A stretch of 64,000 nt of DNA from Gudongella sp049310905 (GTDB lineage Bacteria; Bacillota; Clostridia; Tissierellales; Tissierellaceae): contig NZ_JBMEMN010000007.1 in assembly GCF_049310905.1 (NCBI RefSeq), forward strand, positions 18,569 to 82,568, in the 5' to 3' direction. Shown here piece after piece: positions 61,301-64,000 of this stretch. Under the pieces are notes generated by a model. It made no database searches, was not told the origin of the DNA, and saw only the letters and a program-made list of their open reading frames with translations. Every line of letters starts with the position of its first letter. Position 1 is the first letter of the stretch. The position numbers and the translations under genes were made by a program.

Positions 61301-63654
61301 TTATGACCAGCTAAGCCTCCTGCTTTATTACCTGTACCAGTAGGCGAAACGTATATCTTAACACTAGCTTCACTATTGGAAAGAGTTGCATAGTTGACGC
61401 CAACCAACCCTCCAATTGCATATCCCCGCTGATCCAAAGCGATAATTTCTCCGAATGCAGAACAGTTATCAATGGTTGTATTATTATCAGCTCTTCCCAC
61501 AAGAGACCCAACTGAGTGAAGCTCAGTGCCTCTAATTATAACATTTTCCAAGTTTATATTGGATAGCTGTGCATATATCTCAGCTTCCCAGTCATATCCG
61601 ATTACACCAAACAAGCCTACATATTGATCACTCGCATCAGGAACAATGGTTAGATGATTAATAGTTTTATTATTTCCATCGTATGATCCTACGAACTGAC
61701 CTCCGCTTGAAAACTCTCCGATGGGCTCCCATTCCTTATCAGTCAGGTCAATATCTTCCACCTGGATGAAATGTTTGTCAAGATAATTTCTAACATTATT
61801 AAGCTGTTCAGCCGTTGCTACCTGAAAAGGATTAGATTCTGTACCTGAACCTCCAGCAAATTCTCCAGTTGATTCGAAATAGGCTGTAAAAGTCTTATTT
61901 TCAGAAGTCGTGGTATATGAAAGTGCTGAGGATGTAGTTATTTGATTCTCACCATCTTTCCATTCCACAAATTCATAACCATCATTGGCAGTTGCAGTTA
62001 TTGTAACTTCTGTGCCTTCTTCATAGTTTCCAGAACCACTCGTTGTTCCAGATCCGGTTGGAGTAACTACTAAATCTAAACTGTAATTAGGTTCGCCAGT
62101 TGATTCAAAATAGGCTGTAAAAGTCTTGTTTTCAGAAGTCGTAGTATATGAAAGTGCTGAGGATGTAGTTATTTGATTCTCACCATCTTTCCATTCTACA
62201 AATTCATAACCGCCATTGGCAGTTGCAGTTATTGTAATCTTTGTGCCTTCTTCATAGCTCCCGGCACCTCTCGTTGTTCCAGCTCCAGTTGGAGCAACAT
62301 TTAATGTTAGACTGTATTTAGATACAGAAGGTGTTGAAGGTTCTGTAGAGGATGAAGTTCTAGAATCTCTTCTAGGCTGCAAGTTCACTGGAAGTTTGAC
62401 ATCGTAGTTTGAATCTTTAGCGAAATCTCCCAGTGCCTCTAGTATGATGCCTTTATTAACAACTTCAATTTCTGAATCTACATATAGTTTTTCAACCCTG
62501 GAATCTGCTGACACTAATATGTTCACATTTTCCAGATCTTTATGGATGTTTAATTCTTCAATTTTGCTATTGCCAGTTATTTCTATATCAGCGGGTGCCT
62601 TAACGTCGATTTTATCGAAGCTACCTTCAAATTCTAGGCTTTCTCCTGGAGTCACTCTTATTACTTCTACATCTCCAAAGCTGTTGGAATTTAGTCTTTC
62701 CACTTGCAATCTAGCTGATGAATAAAGGTATGTTTTATTTATAGTTGTATTACCTTGTGCAATAATTCTTATTTTTCCATCTTTTTTTATTATTAGCAGA
62801 TTTGCAAGAGATGAGTTTTTTATTATTATTGAGTTATCTCCCCCACCCTTTACTATGGTTTCTCCTGTAACTGTAATGTTGTCTAAGGTTACATCTCCTT
62901 CTCCTATTCCTTCTGCCAGGTATAGGTCCCCGTCTATTATGATGTTTTGAAGGGTTACATCCTCAGCTGAAACGGTAACATTTCCAGTTACTTGTAATAC
63001 ATCTTCATCTACACTTGGTCCGTATGTTCCAGATTCATTGTAAATAGTTCCAAATAAGTTATTTAAGACCTTGACTGATTCTGCCCTTGTTATATAGTCT
63101 GAGGCTTTCAATGTATTATCTTCATATCCTGACAAGTAGCCTCTCTGCACTGCAAGCATAAGTGAAGCTCGACTCCAGTCAGGTGTATCTTCCGTATCAG
63201 TAAATCTCCCCAAACTATCTTCGTCAGTTGCTTCGAGTTGTGCTAAATTTTGAAGTATTACAGCAACTTCCTGTCTTGTAATCTTCTCATTTGCCCTAAA
63301 AGTATTATCTTCGTAGCCTGTTATGTATTCTCCGTATATTGCCCTTTTCAAATCTTTGTAATACCAATCACTTTCTTCTACATCGCTAAAAGAAATTTCT
63401 TCCTCAATCTGAATATTTATTACATTGTTGACCAATGTAATAAATTCAGCTCTGGTGATATTATCGTTGGGCTTGAATGTGCCATCACCATATCCGCTAA
63501 TTAAATCTTTCTCCGTCCATTCTTCGATATCTGTTTTTGCCCAATGGTTGTCTACATCCGTAAATGACTCTCCAAATGCTACTTGGCCAACTCCCCCAAA
63601 CATTGAGAAAACCATTGTAAATGTTAATAGCCAACACAAAATTTTCTTGTCCAC
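58357..63654 (-). CDS. Giant SLH- and GLUG-repeat surface protein
   Basis: 1765 residues. A signal peptide (to about 28) is followed by three SLH domains (about 30-200; FTDVDNHWAKTDIEEW begins the first), which hold the protein to wall polysaccharide. A beta-helix-like region and a Ser/Thr-rich linker follow. Two Flg_new/InlB-B-like repeats of 77 residues occur at about 448-600. Then three modules of about 400 residues each open with a copy of QVATAEQLNNVRNYLDKHFI (near 599, 1000 and 1412) and contain many GLUG repeats such as VGGLVG. It ends without a sorting signal. An adhesin or surface-layer role is likely. A GTG start follows GGGGGAG. Confidence 0.9.
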   Translation of the reverse strand: MDKKILCWLLTFTMVFSMFGGVGQVAFGESFTDVDNHWAKTDIEEWTEKDLISGYGDGTFKPNDNITRAEFITLVNNVINIQIEEEISFSDVEESDWYYKDLKRAIYGEYITGYEDNTFRANEKITRQEVAVILQNLAQLEATDEDSLGRFTDTEDTPDWSRASLMLAVQRGYLSGYEDNTLKASDYITRAESVKVLNNLFGTIYNESGTYGPSVDEDVLQVTGNVTVSAEDVTLQNIIIDGDLYLAEGIGEGDVTLDNITVTGETIVKGGGDNSIIIKNSSLANLLIIKKDGKIRIIAQGNTTINKTYLYSSARLQVERLNSNSFGDVEVIRVTPGESLEFEGSFDKIDVKAPADIEITGNSKIEELNIHKDLENVNILVSADSRVEKLYVDSEIEVVNKGIILEALGDFAKDSNYDVKLPVNLQPRRDSRTSSSTEPSTPSVSKYSLTLNVAPTGAGTTRGAGSYEEGTKITITATANGGYEFVEWKDGENQITTSSALSYTTTSENKTFTAYFESTGEPNYSLDLVVTPTGSGTTSGSGNYEEGTEVTITATANDGYEFVEWKDGENQITTSSALSYTTTSENKTFTAYFESTGEFAGGSGTESNPFQVATAEQLNNVRNYLDKHFIQVEDIDLTDKEWEPIGEFSSGGQFVGSYDGNNKTINHLTIVPDASDQYVGLFGVIGYDWEAEIYAQLSNINLENVIIRGTELHSVGSLVGRADNNTTIDNCSAFGEIIALDQRGYAIGGLVGVNYATLSNSEASVKIYVSPTGTGNKAGGLAGHNGGHINNSFATGDVTGNEYVGGLLGWHSNNPLTNSYSTGSVTGDESVGGLIGLAWGITERCFSSGNVNGNTYVGGLIGSLPGYVRNVYASGSVTGGNTVGGLVGFYSGGGSPAEITNAYAYGKVSGSAYTGGLVGAIWESSPSAPITSSYWDTETTGRLNSVGGTGYVTSAMIKEINSVPIYVDWDFANIWTMKEGQSYPYFRWQNDQNIPYPPSPFDGGSGTLLNPYQVANAQQLDVVRNYLDKHFIQTANIDLDLDPWNTGKGWVPISGFEGSYDGNEKTISNIMINRPTENNVGLFDTLLSTVLIQDLALVNANISGNTRVGTVAGEIDGGTLRNISASGTVSAESTYVGGLVGNLQGGLVEQCNSTVDVSGFEWVGGLVGSSPNATIRKSSASGIVNGTGRYVGGLLGTGTNATISESYATGDVTGNISFVGGLIGSFEGVLEDSYATGEVRGPVWVGGLVGDFSTGTIKTSYASGSVIGIEPGTRNAIGGLVGNSQLDTLIEDSYATGSVTGNKFIGGLIGTNNGNINNAYAIGQVSGSQDTGGLVGANRDGVLINNSFWNKDTTNQTISSGSDSANGKTTDEMIQQITFFGWDFKDIWNIKEGTYPYFQWQTESTIPYPPSPFAGGKGTAEDPFQVATAEQLDQVRNYLDKQFIQTANIDLDKAPYNEGNGWEPIGNTLKTFSGSYNGNEYTISNLYINRPSGIYIGLFGYNSGIISSCSVIGIVNGNQQTGILVGINNGIINDSNVKGEVSGTFGVGGFVGSNRDFGIITNSNSEVKVTSSADNVGGFAGHNYVGKIDKCYSTGDVKGIKQVGGLVGRNEGDINESFSSGNVTADTINSDTHSGGLVGYNSGNIKNCYSLGNVVGYRFVGGLVGYNTTSNGKISNSYSTGSVTGTAGTGGLLGFNKGTVTLSYWNTETSNQDTSAGGTGYSTSYMTNSSNFSDWNFDTIWNIIENITYPYLIDNEQDPLPQPIG
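61866..62310 (-). repeat. Direct repeat inside the surface-protein gene
   Basis: Two in-frame units with a period of 231 bases (77 residues) are nearly identical in DNA, for example around the segments encoding YEFVEWKDGENQITTSS and YTTTSENKTFTAYFES. Such close identity points to recent duplication or gene conversion. The third codon positions are conserved as well as the protein. Confidence 0.75.
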
Positions 63655-63816
63655 CCCTTACTCCCCCTTATAGATTATTTTTACTGGCTCACATTTCTCA
63701 GTCGAATTAATACAATATTACTTCATCATATATTATATAATTTTCTGACTATAAAAGGATGCATTCAAGTCATTTGTCAATGCCAATTGCCTGGCATGAA
63801 TTGTGACAAGAAACGA

Positions 63817-63842
63817 GATCCTTCGGCTTCGGTCAGGATGAC
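63817..63842 (+). repeat. Best-preserved dispersed repeat copy
   Basis: GATCCTTCGGCTTCGGTCAG followed by GATGAC. ATCCT and AGGAT arms flank the centre, so the RNA could form a small hairpin. Confidence 0.6.
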
Positions 63843-63868
63843 GTTTGGGTCGAGCTCTTGGGGAACAA

Positions 63869-63918
63869 GATTCTTCGGCAAGCCTCAGCTACCCTATCAA
63901 TGAAATATATCAAAATCA
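63869..63918 (+). repeat. Partial repeat copy with shared tail
   Basis: GATTCTTCGGCAAGCCTCAG (63869-63888) is a shortened unit. The 28-base tail at 63891-63918, beginning ACCCTATCAATGAAATATAT, matches the tail at 58188 with one difference. Confidence 0.5.
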
Positions 63919-63969
63919 AAGATTGGGGATGCGGACAAAATCTTGGACAAATAGTCTAGGAGGGTGTCT

Positions 63970-64000
63970 ATGTATTCCAGAGAAGAGAGAAACAGAGCAA
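63970..64000 (+). CDS. Start of a gene running off the window, possibly an IS3-type transposase
   Basis: ATG at 63970 is preceded by AGGAGGG at ideal spacing. The first ten residues, MYSREERNRA, resemble the helix-turn-helix start of IS3-family OrfA transposases (pattern YS.E.R..A), but ten residues cannot prove it. The stretch GCGGACAAAATCTTGGACAA about 40 bases upstream could be the terminal inverted repeat. Confidence 0.35.
   Translation, partial: MYSREERNRA

Larger units (their letters stand above)
63655..63969. other. Noncoding region upstream of the surface-protein gene
   Basis: 315 bases with no supported gene. It holds an AT-rich stretch next to the surface-protein start, a possible -35 (TTGACA on the - strand near 63780) without a good -10, two repeat copies, and the predicted left end of an insertion sequence. 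Confidence 0.5.

Noticed and set aside
63655..63800. TTGACA near 63780 as promoter of the surface-protein gene
   Set aside because: No acceptable -10 box occurs at 16-18 bases, so it is mentioned only as a possibility.

Overview
The window looks like chromosomal DNA of a low-GC, single-membrane, anaerobic member of the Bacillota, probably Clostridia or Tissierellia. This is inferred from AT-rich sequence, strong AGGAGG-type ribosome sites, frequent GTG/TTG starts, SLH surface-layer domains, a Tad pilus locus without a secretin gene, and LrgAB, GlpP-like, DUF1292 and DUF4153 proteins. No rRNA, tRNA, CRISPR array or prophage was found. Almost all of it is ordinary core genome. The right end (56.4-64 kb) is more accessory, with a giant surface protein, degenerate dispersed repeats and what looks like the left end of an insertion sequence.

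Layout. 0-1.3 kb: a well-supported 6S RNA with its own promoter, and an RluA-type pseudouridine synthase. 1.4-5.3 kb: NAD kinase and an FHA / FtsW-RodA / class B PBP cell-wall operon. 5.4-7.3 kb: PspC protein, RecX, GIY-YIG protein and a GlpP-like antiterminator. 7.3-11.5 kb: a response regulator / histidine kinase / lipoprotein / membrane protein operon behind a consensus promoter. 11.5-14.6 kb: ABC exporter and MFS transporter. 14.6-20.2 kb: pseudouridine synthase, uridine-kinase-like protein, NagZ, ROK sugar kinase and a lipase-like hydrolase. 20.2-24.9 kb: small conserved genes, including an RsuA-type synthase, a radical SAM protein and a Cof-type phosphatase. 24.9-30.3 kb: lrgA-lrgB-msrA-fRMsr-DNA methyltransferase-pepD, preceded by a ferritin-like protein. 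30.3-33.5 kb: a DUF4153 membrane protein and a RelA/SpoT-synthetase-like protein.

33.6-37.5 kb carries five genes for a Na+-NQR/Rnf-type redox pump (B, C, D, E, F). There is no nqrA and no rnfB or rnfC beside them, so this is a pump of unusual composition. 37.6-43.5 kb: an old-yellow-enzyme reductase, a parvulin without signal peptide, a cold-shock protein with a long leader, methylglyoxal synthase, acyl-ACP thioesterase, a DUF4332 protein and a HerA/DUF853 ATPase.

43.5-53.5 kb is a complete monoderm Tad/Flp pilus operon: flp, prepilin peptidase, TadE, TadG-like, CpaB, CpaE, CpaF, TadB, TadC, then a VWA protein and a DUF192 protein. Its 324-base leader holds a fold resembling a class II cyclic-di-GMP riboswitch, which would tie pilus production to that second messenger. 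53.8-57.8 kb: EamA transporter, DUF1893 protein, tRNA 2-selenouridine synthase and an O-antigen-ligase-like protein. 58.3-63.7 kb: one 1765-residue SLH/GLUG surface protein. Start codons were chosen by Shine-Dalgarno spacing and are often downstream of the longest open frame.
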